DNA from: Pseudomonas sp. 102515
Lineage (GTDB): Bacteria; Pseudomonadota; Gammaproteobacteria; Pseudomonadales; Pseudomonadaceae
Assembly (NCBI RefSeq): GCF_031085165.1
Contig: NZ_JAVHTY010000001.1
Location: forward strand, 1,302,001-1,366,000
Reading direction: 5' to 3'
DNA: 64,000 nucleotides
Below, one piece after another: positions 1-8,414 of the stretch (the stretch's first letter is position 1; each line of letters begins with the position of its first letter). The notes under the pieces are model-generated. The model searched no databases. It worked only from the letters and a program-made list of their open reading frames with translations, and was not told where the DNA came from. A program made the translations under genes and the position numbers.

Positions 1-2
1 CG

Positions 3-3000
3 GCAGCGCTGGAGGATCGCCTGGCCGAGGGCCGGGCGCTGCGCCTGGTGCCGCTGCCGGATCTGGCGGTGAGCGGGCGCGACGCCGTGCTGCACGAGGC
101 CCGCGAACACGAGAATCTCGACGACGAATACGCCCGCGGCGCCCTGGCCCGCGGCGAGGTGGTCGCCCCCCTGGATGCGACCAGGCTGGACGCGGCCCTG
201 GTGGAACTCTATCGACGTGCCCGCAGCGATCTCGACGAGGGCGGCGCCAACACCCTCTACCTGGCGCTGGGGTTCCTGCGCTGGAAAAAGGCCGCCGACG
301 ATCCCAAGCACTACCGCGCGCCGCTGATCCTGCTGCCGGTGCGCCTGGAACGGCAGAGCGCCGCCAGCGGCATCACCCTGCATCTGTTCGAGGACGAACC
401 GCGCTTCAACCTCACCCTGCTGGAATTGCTGCGCCACGATTTCGACCTGGACATTCCCGGGCTCGATGGCCCGCTGCCCGGCGATGGCAACGGCATCGAC
501 GTGGACGGGATCTGGACCAAGGTCCGCCGCGCCGTGCGCGACCTGCCCGGCTTCGAGGTCAGCAGCGAGTTGCTGCTCGGCCAGTTTTCCTTCGCCAAGT
601 ACCTGATGTGGAAGGACCTCACCGAGCGCAGCGACCAACTGATGGAAAGCCCGCTGGTGCGGCACCTGCTGGAGCGCACCACGGAATCCGGCGCCTACCT
701 CAGCGGCGGCAGCTTTCCCCGCGAGCGCGAGCTGGATCGCCAGGTGACCCCGGCCGAACTCTTCACCCCGCTGCCGGCGGATTCCTCGCAACTGGCGGCG
801 GTGCTGGCCTCGGCCAGCGGCCAGGATTTCGTCCTCGACGGCCCGCCCGGCACCGGCAAGTCCCAGACCATCGCCAACATGATCGCCCACAACCTGGCGC
901 TCGGCCGGCGGGTACTGTTCGTCGCCGAGAAACGCGCGGCCCTGGACGTGGTCTATCGCCGCCTGGAGGCCCAGGGACTCGGCGAGTTCTGCCTGGAACT
1001 GCATTCGAGCAAGGCCTCCAAGGCCGAGGTGCTCAAGCAGCTGGAGCGCGCCTGGGACACCCGCGACGGCCTCGACGAAGAGGAATGGCTGGCCGAGGCC
1101 GCCGAAGTGGAACGCCTGCGCGATCGCCTCAATTCGGTGGTCGAGCGCCTGCACCGGCGCTGGCCCAACGGCCTGACGCTGCAGCAGAGCATCGGTCGCG
1201 TCCTGCGCGACGCCGCCCCCGATACCCCGCGTCTGGCCTGGCCCAACGCCGACGCCCATGACACCGAGGGCCTGGCCGAGTTGCGCAGCGCCGTGCGGCG
1301 CCTGGCGCTGCATGCCGAGACCGGCCGCAGCCTGGCGGTCGATTTCGCCCTCCTGCCGGCCCACCCCTGGTCCAACGCCTGGCAGGATGCCCTGGTCAGC
1401 GCCGCCGAACGGCTGCGCGACACCCAGCAGGGGCTACAGCAGGCGCGGCAACGCTTGCGCGACGTCCTCGGCCTGCCGCTGGCCGACCAGGTCGCGCCCC
1501 GGCGCCTGCTGGAGTTCGCCGAGCTGCTGCAGAGCGCCGCCGGCCAGGACCTCGCCTTCGCTTTCGGGCCTGGCGCCGCCGAGCGTCAGCGCCAGCTGGG
1601 ACGCGCCCTGGAGTTGCTGCGTGACTACCAGATGCTGGAGCGCGAGCTGTCGGTGCCCTATGCCGCCGAAGCCTGTCGCCGCGTCGCCCTGACCCAGCTG
1701 GAAACCGCCTGGGACGCCGCCGGGCAGCGCTTCTGGATCTTCGCCAGCCGCGCCCAGCGCCAGGTCACCCAGGATCTCGCCCGCCAGGGCGAAACCCAGG
1801 GCCAGCCCGATGTGGCCGCCGACCTGCCGCGGCTGCGCCGCCAGCGCACCCTGCTCACCGAACTGGACGAGTTGGCGCCCACCCTTGGCAGCATCACCGG
1901 CTGGCAGGGCGTCACCAGCGACCTCGACGCCCTGCTCGTTCGCCGCAGCCTGGCGGAAAGGCTGAGCGCGGCGCTGCCGACCCTGGCGGAAACCCCCGAA
2001 CAGCTGCTGGCCCTGCGCCAGGCGGCAGCGCGCCGGTTGCAGCATCCCGAGGACCAGCCGGTGGACACCACCCTGGCCCCGGCCAGCGGTGCCTTCGCCG
2101 AGGCCCTCGACGCGGCCGAAGCCGCCCGCCAGGCATTCGCCGCGCAGGCGGGATTGGCCGGTGACACCGCCGCCGCCGAGCTGGTGCGTACCGCTGCCGC
2201 GCTGCTGCGGCAACCCGGTCGACTCAAGGCCTGGTGCGACTGGCAGCGCGTCCGCGAAGAGGCCGACGCCCTCGGCCTGGCACCGCTGATCGCCCGCGCC
2301 ACGGCCGCCTCGGCCGAGGCTCTGACGACCCTGTTCGAGACCGCCTATGCCCGCTGGTTCGCCGCCACCGCTTTGGACGCCGAGCCGCTGCTGCGCGATT
2401 TCGTCCCGGCCGAGCACGAGAGCGATATCCAGGCTTATCGCCGGCTGGACGATCGCCTGCAGACCCTTGCCGTGCGCCATATCCGCGCCCTGCTCTGCCA
2501 CGGACTGCCACCGAAGAACGACGCGGCGCGCCAGGGCGGCGGCTTCGCCGTGCTCAAGCACGAACTGCAGAAGCAGCGGCGGCACAAGCCACTGCGCCAG
2601 CTGGCCCTGGAAATGGGCGACGCCCTGGCGCGGCTGGCGCCCTGCATGCTGATGAGTCCGCTGTCCATCGCCCAGTACCTGCCCCCGGACGGCGGCCTGT
2701 TCGACCTGGTGATCTTCGACGAAGCCTCGCAGATCGCCCCCTGGGACGCGGTGGGCGCCATCGCCCGCGGCGTGCAGGTGGTGATCGCCGGCGATCCCCG
2801 GCAGATGCCGCCGACGCGCTTCTTCGATCGCGCCGCCGGCGAGGACGACACCGCCGAGGACCTGGAAAGCATCCTCGACGAATGCCTGGGTGCCGGCATC
2901 TACAGCCACAGTCTCAACTGGCACTACCGCAGTCGCCACGAGAGCCTGATCGCCTTCTCCAACCATCACTACTACGACGGCAAGCTGATCACCTTCCCTG

Positions 3001-3932
3001 CCCCGGAGATCCGCCCGAGCGCGGTGGAATGGCGGCGAGTGGACGGCGTCTACGCCAAGGGCAAGGGTCGCCACAACGCCCTCGAAGCCCAGGCCATGGT
3101 CGCCGAGGCGGTCAAGCGCCTGCTCGATCCGGCCTTCGCCGGTCTCAGCCTGGGCATCATCACCCTCAACAGCGAACAGCAGCGCCTGGTCACCGACCTG
3201 CTCGACCGCGCGCGCCAGCAGCACCCGGAGATCGAGGCGCACTTCGCCGAAGACCTGGCCGAGCCGGTGGTGGTGAAGAACCTGGAAACGGTGCAGGGCG
3301 ACGAGCGCGACCTGATCATGCTCGGCATCGGCTTCGGTCCCACCGAGCCCGGTGCCAATACGATGTCGATGAACTTCGGTCCGTTGAACAAGGACGGTGG
3401 CTGGCGCCGCCTCAACGTCGCCGTGACCCGGGCGCGGCGAGAGATGCTGGTGTTCTCCTCCTTCGATCCGGGGCTGATCGACCTCAATCGCACCAATGCC
3501 CGCGCGGTGCGCGATCTCAAGCTGTTCCTGGAATTCGCCCAGCGCGGTCCCCAGGCCCTGGCCGCCGCGGTCAAGGGGTCGCTGGGTGGACACGATTCGC
3601 CCTTCGAGGAAGCCGTGGCCCAGGCATTGCAGGCCAAGGGCTGGCAGGTGGTGCCGCAGATCGGCGTGTCGCGCTTCCGTATCGACCTGGGCATCGTCCA
3701 TCCCGACCGGCCGGGCGACTACCTGGTGGGCATCGAATGCGATGGCGCCACCTACCACAGCGCCGCCACCGCCCGCGACCGCGACAAGACCCGCAGCGCC
3801 ATCCTCCAGGGTCTGGGCTGGACGCTCCTGCGCGTCTGGTCCACCGAATGGTGGATCGACCGCGCGGGGGCGACCGAGCGGTTGCACGGGGAGATCGAGC
3901 GGCTGCTGGAAGAATCGCGAGCGAAGGGTTGA
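3..3932 (+). CDS. Superfamily I helicase with C-terminal nuclease domain (COG1112-like), 5' partial
   Basis: The frame is open from the window edge, so the true start lies upstream; the GTG at 48 is probably internal. Numbered from that GTG, a Walker A motif (GPPGTGKS) is at residues 265-272, a Walker B (IFDEAS) near 889-894, and a motif VI-like VAVTRARRE near 1124. The last ~100 residues carry a restriction-endonuclease-like fold of the Vsr/DUF559/MTES_1575 type (FRIDLGI, then GIECDGATYH and a conserved WSTEWW). The middle is long, alpha-helical and rich in A, L, R and E. In known families this layout (Upf1-like helicase plus PD-(D/E)XK nuclease) acts on nucleic acids in the cytoplasm, and relatives occur in defence islands. 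No partner gene follows, because the next gene is a convergent porin. A role in phage defence is inference only. Confidence 0.85.
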   Translation, partial: AALEDRLAEGRALRLVPLPDLAVSGRDAVLHEAREHENLDDEYARGALARGEVVAPLDATRLDAALVELYRRARSDLDEGGANTLYLALGFLRWKKAADDPKHYRAPLILLPVRLERQSAASGITLHLFEDEPRFNLTLLELLRHDFDLDIPGLDGPLPGDGNGIDVDGIWTKVRRAVRDLPGFEVSSELLLGQFSFAKYLMWKDLTERSDQLMESPLVRHLLERTTESGAYLSGGSFPRERELDRQVTPAELFTPLPADSSQLAAVLASASGQDFVLDGPPGTGKSQTIANMIAHNLALGRRVLFVAEKRAALDVVYRRLEAQGLGEFCLELHSSKASKAEVLKQLERAWDTRDGLDEEEWLAEAAEVERLRDRLNSVVERLHRRWPNGLTLQQSIGRVLRDAAPDTPRLAWPNADAHDTEGLAELRSAVRRLALHAETGRSLAVDFALLPAHPWSNAWQDALVSAAERLRDTQQGLQQARQRLRDVLGLPLADQVAPRRLLEFAELLQSAAGQDLAFAFGPGAAERQRQLGRALELLRDYQMLERELSVPYAAEACRRVALTQLETAWDAAGQRFWIFASRAQRQVTQDLARQGETQGQPDVAADLPRLRRQRTLLTELDELAPTLGSITGWQGVTSDLDALLVRRSLAERLSAALPTLAETPEQLLALRQAAARRLQHPEDQPVDTTLAPASGAFAEALDAAEAARQAFAAQAGLAGDTAAAELVRTAAALLRQPGRLKAWCDWQRVREEADALGLAPLIARATAASAEALTTLFETAYARWFAATALDAEPLLRDFVPAEHESDIQAYRRLDDRLQTLAVRHIRALLCHGLPPKNDAARQGGGFAVLKHELQKQRRHKPLRQLALEMGDALARLAPCMLMSPLSIAQYLPPDGGLFDLVIFDEASQIAPWDAVGAIARGVQVVIAGDPRQMPPTRFFDRAAGEDDTAEDLESILDECLGAGIYSHSLNWHYRSRHESLIAFSNHHYYDGKLITFPAPEIRPSAVEWRRVDGVYAKGKGRHNALEAQAMVAEAVKRLLDPAFAGLSLGIITLNSEQQRLVTDLLDRARQQHPEIEAHFAEDLAEPVVVKNLETVQGDERDLIMLGIGFGPTEPGANTMSMNFGPLNKDGGWRRLNVAVTRARREMLVFSSFDPGLIDLNRTNARAVRDLKLFLEFAQRGPQALAAAVKGSLGGHDSPFEEAVAQALQAKGWQVVPQIGVSRFRIDLGIVHPDRPGDYLVGIECDGATYHSAATARDRDKTRSAILQGLGWTLLRVWSTEWWIDRAGATERLHGEIERLLEESRAKG

Positions 3933-3943
3933 GCGTGAGGGGT

Positions 3944-4032
3944 GTTGGGCTTCGCGGCGCTCAGCGCCAACCTACGGCGGTTTGCCTGATGCCGTAGGTT
4001 GGGCTGAGGCAGCTCCATCGCCGAAGCCCAAC
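3944..4032. repeat. Dispersed inverted-repeat element, two facing arms
   Basis: Two facing arms (3944-3978 and 3991-4032) carry GTTGGGCTTCG...CCTACGGC and its complement GCCGTAGGTTGGGCT...GAAGCCCAAC. The 3991-4032 arm closely matches 50787-50827 and 52058-52099. The element lies between the convergent helicase and porin genes and could fold into a hairpin that acts as a bidirectional terminator. It belongs to a dispersed REP-like family in this genome. Confidence 0.75.
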
Positions 4033-4041
4033 TCAGCGGTA

Positions 4042-5397
4042 TCAGAGAATATTCAGCGGATACTCGGTGATCAGCCGGGTCTCGGCCACGGTGCCGCCGG
4101 TGCTCTGGCTGCCGGAATGCCAGGCCTGGCGCAGGCGGAAGCTCAGGTCCTTGGCCGGGCCGTTCTGCAGCACGTACTTGGCCTCCAGATCGGTCTCGTG
4201 TTCCTTGTCGCCGTCGCCATAGAGCCCGGCGTAGGCCGAATCGGCGGCCACGTGGCTGCCGTCGATGCCGCTGCCGCGGGTATGCCGCACCATCAGGCTC
4301 AGCCCCGGCACGCCGTGGCTTTCCAGGTCCAGGTCATAACGCGCCTGCCAGCTACGCTCGCCCGGGCCGTTGAAGTCGGAGAACTGCATCGAGTTGCCGA
4401 GCAGGATGGAGTCACCGAAGGAGCCCGGCAGCGGCGCGCCGAAGACCGCGTAGTCGAAGGGCTGGTCGCCATGGATACGCTGGTGGATCAGGGTGAAGGT
4501 GTGGGCGCCGGTCTGGAAGGCGGCGGCCAGTGAGCCGGCGGTGTTGGCGATGCTGCCGGCCTTGGCGCTGCCGGCGTCCAGGGTGCGGTAGAGGTTGGCG
4601 TCGAAGGTCAGACTCTGCTCGGCGGCCAGTGGCACCACGTAGTTGAGGTTGCCGTAATACTGGTCCCAGACGTCCTCGAAGTGCCCGGCATAGAGCGAGG
4701 CGCTGAAGTGATCGCTGAACTTGTAGACGCCCCCGGCGTAGCTGGCCGAAGCCGCCTCGACACCGGCATAGCCGGCGAAGATGCCGCCGTCCGAGCCGGT
4801 GGTGCGCGGCGCCGTGGCGGCGGTGAAGTGTCCGCCTTCGAGCATCAGGTGATCGACCTCCTGGCTCACCAGGCTCCAGCCACGGGCGGTCTGGGGGAAC
4901 AGCCAGTTACCGCCTGCCGCCAGCACCGGTGCCGTGGGTTGCTGGTCACCGTACTTGAGCACTGTGTTGGAGACGCGCAGCTTGACCGCCGCCCCGCCCT
5001 TGCTGAATTCGCTGCGCTGGCTGCCGTCGCCGTCCACCGGCATGTTCGGGGTGTTGGCGTGGCCATCGCCGCCATCCAGCTTGAGACCCAGATAGCCATA
5101 GGCATCCACACCCACGCCCACGGTGCCCTGGGTGAAGCCGGAGGTGTAGTTGAGCAGGAAGGCCTGGGTCCAGCTGCGCGGATCGCGGCTGTTGCGCGCT
5201 TCAGCGCCATGGCCGTCGCCTTCGTTCTGGCGCAGGTAGTAGTAGTTGCGCAGCAACAGGGTCAGGTCACCGTCTTCGACGAAGCCCTTGGCAGCGGACT
5301 GCTGACTGGCCAGGGCGGCGCCGCTGAGGAGCAGGCCGGGCACGCCGAGCAGCCAGGCACGCCGACGGGCAAGGGGGGAAAACAGCGATAGCTTCAT
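4042..5397 (-). CDS. OprD-family outer-membrane porin
   Basis: Codes for about 451 residues. A signal peptide is clear at the N terminus (a charged LARRR stretch, then a hydrophobic run ending GAALA-S), which fixes the start at 5397 rather than at the longer upstream reading. The mature part alternates short amphipathic strands with glycine/asparagine-rich loops and ends in a family-like YPLNIL tail. Motifs such as GFVEDGDLTLLLRNYY and the WHSGS near the end are characteristic of OprD-type substrate-specific porins of Pseudomonas, which take up amino acids, small peptides or aromatic acids across the outer membrane. The substrate cannot be read from the sequence, and no catabolic neighbour suggests one. 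It is transcribed alone, divergent from the endonuclease gene. Confidence 0.9.
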   Translation of the reverse strand: MKLSLFSPLARRRAWLLGVPGLLLSGAALASQQSAAKGFVEDGDLTLLLRNYYYLRQNEGDGHGAEARNSRDPRSWTQAFLLNYTSGFTQGTVGVGVDAYGYLGLKLDGGDGHANTPNMPVDGDGSQRSEFSKGGAAVKLRVSNTVLKYGDQQPTAPVLAAGGNWLFPQTARGWSLVSQEVDHLMLEGGHFTAATAPRTTGSDGGIFAGYAGVEAASASYAGGVYKFSDHFSASLYAGHFEDVWDQYYGNLNYVVPLAAEQSLTFDANLYRTLDAGSAKAGSIANTAGSLAAAFQTGAHTFTLIHQRIHGDQPFDYAVFGAPLPGSFGDSILLGNSMQFSDFNGPGERSWQARYDLDLESHGVPGLSLMVRHTRGSGIDGSHVAADSAYAGLYGDGDKEHETDLEAKYVLQNGPAKDLSFRLRQAWHSGSQSTGGTVAETRLITEYPLNIL

Positions 5398-5551
5398 GGG
5401 CGGTTCACTCACGGATCTCCGGTGGGAATCGTTAGGTCGCGAACGAGTTTGCCAGCTAGCGCCGGTGCATACCACTTCGCTGACCGTCGTCATCGTCCGG
5501 TAACCTCCCTGTGCTGCGCTGGCGGTTCGCCCCTTTCGCCAGAGATCCGCC

Positions 5552-6490
5552 ATGTCCAGCCAGCCCTTTGCCGTCGATCTCGCCTATCGCCCGCGCCTCG
5601 CCGATCTGCGTCCCCTGTCGCCGGCGCAACCCGCCGGTCTGAGAGGTGCCGAGCCGCGCATCACCCCCGCCGCCAGCCTGGCCGATCGCCAGGGTTACCA
5701 GGCCGACTTCCTGGGCGACTTCCAGGTCCTCTGGCCCCGTCCGAGCGCGGCCCTGGCCGCCGACGTCTATCCACTGCCCGCCTCCGGCGATCGCCTGGAC
5801 TACACCCACTTCTCGGTCACGCTCTCGCGCAGCCGGCGGATGGCGCTCTGGGTCGGGGTCAATATCGACGGCGGCCAGCACCGGGACGTACCGCGTAGCC
5901 GCGACGCCTGGGCGTACGACGGGCGAGTACCACTGGAAGCCCAGCTTGGCGAGGCGCTCTATGCCGACAATCTGCTCGACCGTGGCCACCTGGTGCGTCG
6001 CCAGGATCCCAACTGGGGCCCCGCCGCCGCCCAGGCCAACAAAGACACCTTCCACTTCACCAATTGCGCGCCGCAGATGGCTGCCTTCAACCAGCGGACC
6101 TGGCTGGAACTGGAAGACCATCTCCTCGACAACACCCAGCGCTGGCAGGCACGCATCACGGTCTTCAGCGGTCCGGTCCTGCGCCCGGACGACCGGATCT
6201 ATCGCGACGCCCAGATTCCCGAGGCCTTCTGGAAGGTGGTGGCTTACCTGGGTGACGACGGCAAGCCCTCCGCCAGTGCCTACCTCATCGACCAGCGCCG
6301 CGAACTGGACGCGCTGTCCATCGCCTTCGGCCGCCTGCGCACCTACCAGTGCAGCGTCTTGCGCATCGAGCAACTGACCGGCATCGACTGCGGGCCTCTG
6401 GCCGACTACGACGGCTTTTCCAATGAAGAACGCGCCACTGGCACGCCCGTCGAGCGGGCCCTTGCCGGCCCGGCCGACATCCTGCTCTAG
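5552..6490 (+). CDS. DNA/RNA non-specific endonuclease (NUC1 family)
   Basis: A protein of 312 residues. The catalytic DRGH motif is at residues 143-146, followed by the metal-binding stretch TNCAPQ and N180 (FNQRTW), the hallmarks of the Serratia-nuclease/NucA family. These enzymes hydrolyse DNA and RNA with Mg2+ using the DRGH histidine as general base. Unlike most relatives, the N terminus (MSSQPFAVDL) shows no signal peptide, lipobox or transmembrane segment, and the first ~75 residues are not part of the nuclease fold. No immunity protein is apparent next to it. The stop overlaps the stop of the convergent MFS gene in a shared CTAG. Nuclease activity is well supported; location and role are unknown. 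Confidence 0.88.
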   Translation: MSSQPFAVDLAYRPRLADLRPLSPAQPAGLRGAEPRITPAASLADRQGYQADFLGDFQVLWPRPSAALAADVYPLPASGDRLDYTHFSVTLSRSRRMALWVGVNIDGGQHRDVPRSRDAWAYDGRVPLEAQLGEALYADNLLDRGHLVRRQDPNWGPAAAQANKDTFHFTNCAPQMAAFNQRTWLELEDHLLDNTQRWQARITVFSGPVLRPDDRIYRDAQIPEAFWKVVAYLGDDGKPSASAYLIDQRRELDALSIAFGRLRTYQCSVLRIEQLTGIDCGPLADYDGFSNEERATGTPVERALAGPADILL

Positions 6491-7668
6491 CCCGGCTGCA
6501 CGCTGGGGCGCGGCAGGCTGTTGCGCACCCCCAGCGCCGCCAGCAGGATCACCCCGCCCAGATAGAGTTCGGCGGCGCCGGTCAGGCCCAGCCGCGGCAC
6601 CAGGGCGCTGACCGCCAGGGCGGGCAGGCAGAAGGCCAGGTAGCTCAGAACATAGAAGGCGGCCAGCAGGCCGGCGCGCTGTGCCGGTTCGGCCAGGGGC
6701 AGCAGGCTGCGGGTGGCGCCGAGAAAGCCGCTGCCGAAGCCGACGCCGGTCACCAGGGTGCCCAGGGCGAAGAGGCCCAGCTGACCGCTGGCCACCGCCA
6801 GCCAGAGCACCGCCGGACCGGCCACCAGGGTGCTCGCTCCCAGGCGCAGCAGATGCGCCGCCGGCCAACGGCGCAAGCCATGCAGACAGGCCGCACCGGT
6901 GAGCGTGAGGCCGGCCACCACCACCCCGCCGACCAGGATCGACGTCGTACCGGTCGCCGCCTTGACCAGCCCCGGCATCAACGACAGATAGAAGCCGCCC
7001 ACCGCCCAGACCGCCAGCTCCAGCGGCAATACCCGGCAGAGCATGGCGCGGGCCTGGGGCGGCACCGCCAGCTGGGGACGCAAGGCGGCGAGCAGGCCCG
7101 GCCGGCGCGGTACGCTGTCGGGTAGGCGCAGCAGTGCCAGGCCTTGCAGCACGAAAAGCAGCAGGAACAGCCGATAGACCAGTTGCAGTGGCGCCGGCGC
7201 GAATTCCACCAGCAGGCCGCAGCCCAGCGCGCCGACCGCCATGCCGAGCAGTGGCGTCAGGCTGTTCAACCAGGGACCGCGCTCGGCATCCACGTCGAGC
7301 AGTGCCGCACCCAGGGCACTGGTGGCGATCCCGGTCGCCAGGCCCTGCAGCGCGCGGGCAAGGACCAGATCCGCCAGACCGTGGGCCTGGTGGAACAGCA
7401 GCATGGAACCCGCTTCCAGCACCAGCGCCGCCAGGATCACCGGCCGCCGCCCCAGGTGATCGGACAACCGCCCGCCCACCAGCAACGCTGCCAGCAGGGC
7501 GAAGGCATAGACGGCGAAGACCCAGGTCAGCCAGAAGGTGGAAAAGCCCCAGGCCTGCTGGTAGCTGGCGTACAGCGGCGTCGGCGCGCTGGAGGCTGCG
7601 AGGAAGGTCAGCAGTACCGAGCCCAGCAGCATCAGGCGTGCAGAGGAAGAGCCGTTCAGGGAAGACAT
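6487..7668 (-). CDS. MFS transporter
   Basis: A protein of 393 residues with about twelve hydrophobic segments. The motif-A-like loop between helices 2 and 3 reads GGRLSDHLGRRPV, typical of major facilitator superfamily efflux proteins. The early SSAPTPLYASYQ stretch is common in MFS drug/metabolite exporters. It is divergent from a TetR-family regulator with a 94-bp shared promoter region holding palindromic GCGTTA sites, so repression by that regulator is likely. Substrate unknown. Confidence 0.85.
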   Translation of the reverse strand: MSSLNGSSSARLMLLGSVLLTFLAASSAPTPLYASYQQAWGFSTFWLTWVFAVYAFALLAALLVGGRLSDHLGRRPVILAALVLEAGSMLLFHQAHGLADLVLARALQGLATGIATSALGAALLDVDAERGPWLNSLTPLLGMAVGALGCGLLVEFAPAPLQLVYRLFLLLFVLQGLALLRLPDSVPRRPGLLAALRPQLAVPPQARAMLCRVLPLELAVWAVGGFYLSLMPGLVKAATGTTSILVGGVVVAGLTLTGAACLHGLRRWPAAHLLRLGASTLVAGPAVLWLAVASGQLGLFALGTLVTGVGFGSGFLGATRSLLPLAEPAQRAGLLAAFYVLSYLAFCLPALAVSALVPRLGLTGAAELYLGGVILLAALGVRNSLPRPSVQPG

Positions 7669-7677
7669 GCCATACCT

Positions 7678-7741
7678 TAACGCTAAATAATTGCGTTAGA
7701 GCCTGAACCCTTGCCGCAGCAAAAGCAATGCGTTTGCGTTA
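7678..7741. promoter_or_regulatory. Candidate TetR operator region in MFS/TetR divergent promoter
   Basis: Positions 7678-7698 form a perfect inverted repeat, TAACGC and GCGTTA separated by nine A/T-rich bases. A second cluster at 7729-7741 repeats GCGTT twice in direct orientation and ends GCGTTA. Both lie between the two divergent genes, as expected for a TetR-type repressor controlling itself and an exporter. Confidence 0.55.
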
Positions 7742-7762
7742 AGGGCCGGGTATCCTGTCACC

Positions 7763-8320
7763 ATGACCACCAAGCAAGCCCGCCCCGGCGGCCGCAGTGC
7801 CCGCGTCCAGCAAGCCATCCATGAGGCCGTCCTGGCGCTCCTGCGGGAGCAGCCCCGGGAAGCCCTCACCGTCCCCTTGATCGCCGCGCGCGCCGGGGTC
7901 ACGCCCTCGACCCTCTATCGCCGCTGGGGCAATCTGCCCAGCCTGCTGGCCGACGTCGACTTGCAACGCCTGCGCCCGGACCAGCCGCCGGAGGATACCG
8001 GCAGCCTGAGAGGCGATCTCGAACGCTGGCTGGAGCACTATGTCGACGACCTCGCCTCCACCCCCGGCCAGGCCATGCTCAGGGATGCCCTGGCAGCCAC
8101 CGATCCGGGTTGCGCGGTGCGCTGCACCGAACCGACCCGGGAACGCCTGGAGCTGCTGCTCGAGCGCGCCCACCGGCGTGGCGAGCCGGCGCCGACCCTG
8201 GACGCCCTGCTCGACGGCCTGGTGGCCCCGCTGGTCTATCGCACCCTGTTCGGCGCCGAGCGCCCGGATATGCCGCTGTGCCTGAGCCTGCTCACCCGGG
8301 CACTGCGGCCGGGCGAGTAG
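7763..8320 (+). CDS. TetR/AcrR-family transcriptional regulator
   Basis: A protein of 185 residues. The N-terminal helix-turn-helix is typical: ALTVPLIAARAGVTPSTLYRRWGNLPSLL at about residues 35-65, with the TLYRRWG recognition-helix signature. The C-terminal ligand domain is not diagnostic. It is divergent from the MFS transporter and probably represses it until a substrate is bound. An imperfect hairpin follows at 8346-8375. Confidence 0.88.
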   Translation: MTTKQARPGGRSARVQQAIHEAVLALLREQPREALTVPLIAARAGVTPSTLYRRWGNLPSLLADVDLQRLRPDQPPEDTGSLRGDLERWLEHYVDDLASTPGQAMLRDALAATDPGCAVRCTEPTRERLELLLERAHRRGEPAPTLDALLDGLVAPLVYRTLFGAERPDMPLCLSLLTRALRPGE

Positions 8321-8345
8321 CGAAAACCGCCAGCCCGGAAACGAC

Positions 8346-8375
8346 GATGCCCGAACCTCTTCAGGTCCGGGCATC
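8346..8375. terminator. Hairpin between convergent genes
   Basis: A 13-bp stem with one mismatch (GATGCCCGAACCT against AGGTCCGGGCATC) around a CTTC tetraloop, between the TetR gene and the convergent membrane-protein gene. There is no strong T tract. It probably serves both strands. Confidence 0.5.
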
Positions 8376-8414
8376 ATCCAGCGGCAGGGCCCCAGGGCCC
8401 ACCAGGGGTCGCGT

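Noticed and set aside
1434-3887. Long open frame (817 codons) on the minus strand inside the helicase gene
   Set aside because: An antisense shadow of a GC-rich gene: low-complexity G/Q/R-rich text, no domain motifs, while the plus frame has Walker A/B and nuclease motifs.
5398-5553. 52-residue extension of the OprD porin
   Set aside because: It precedes a complete signal peptide, so the start is 5397.
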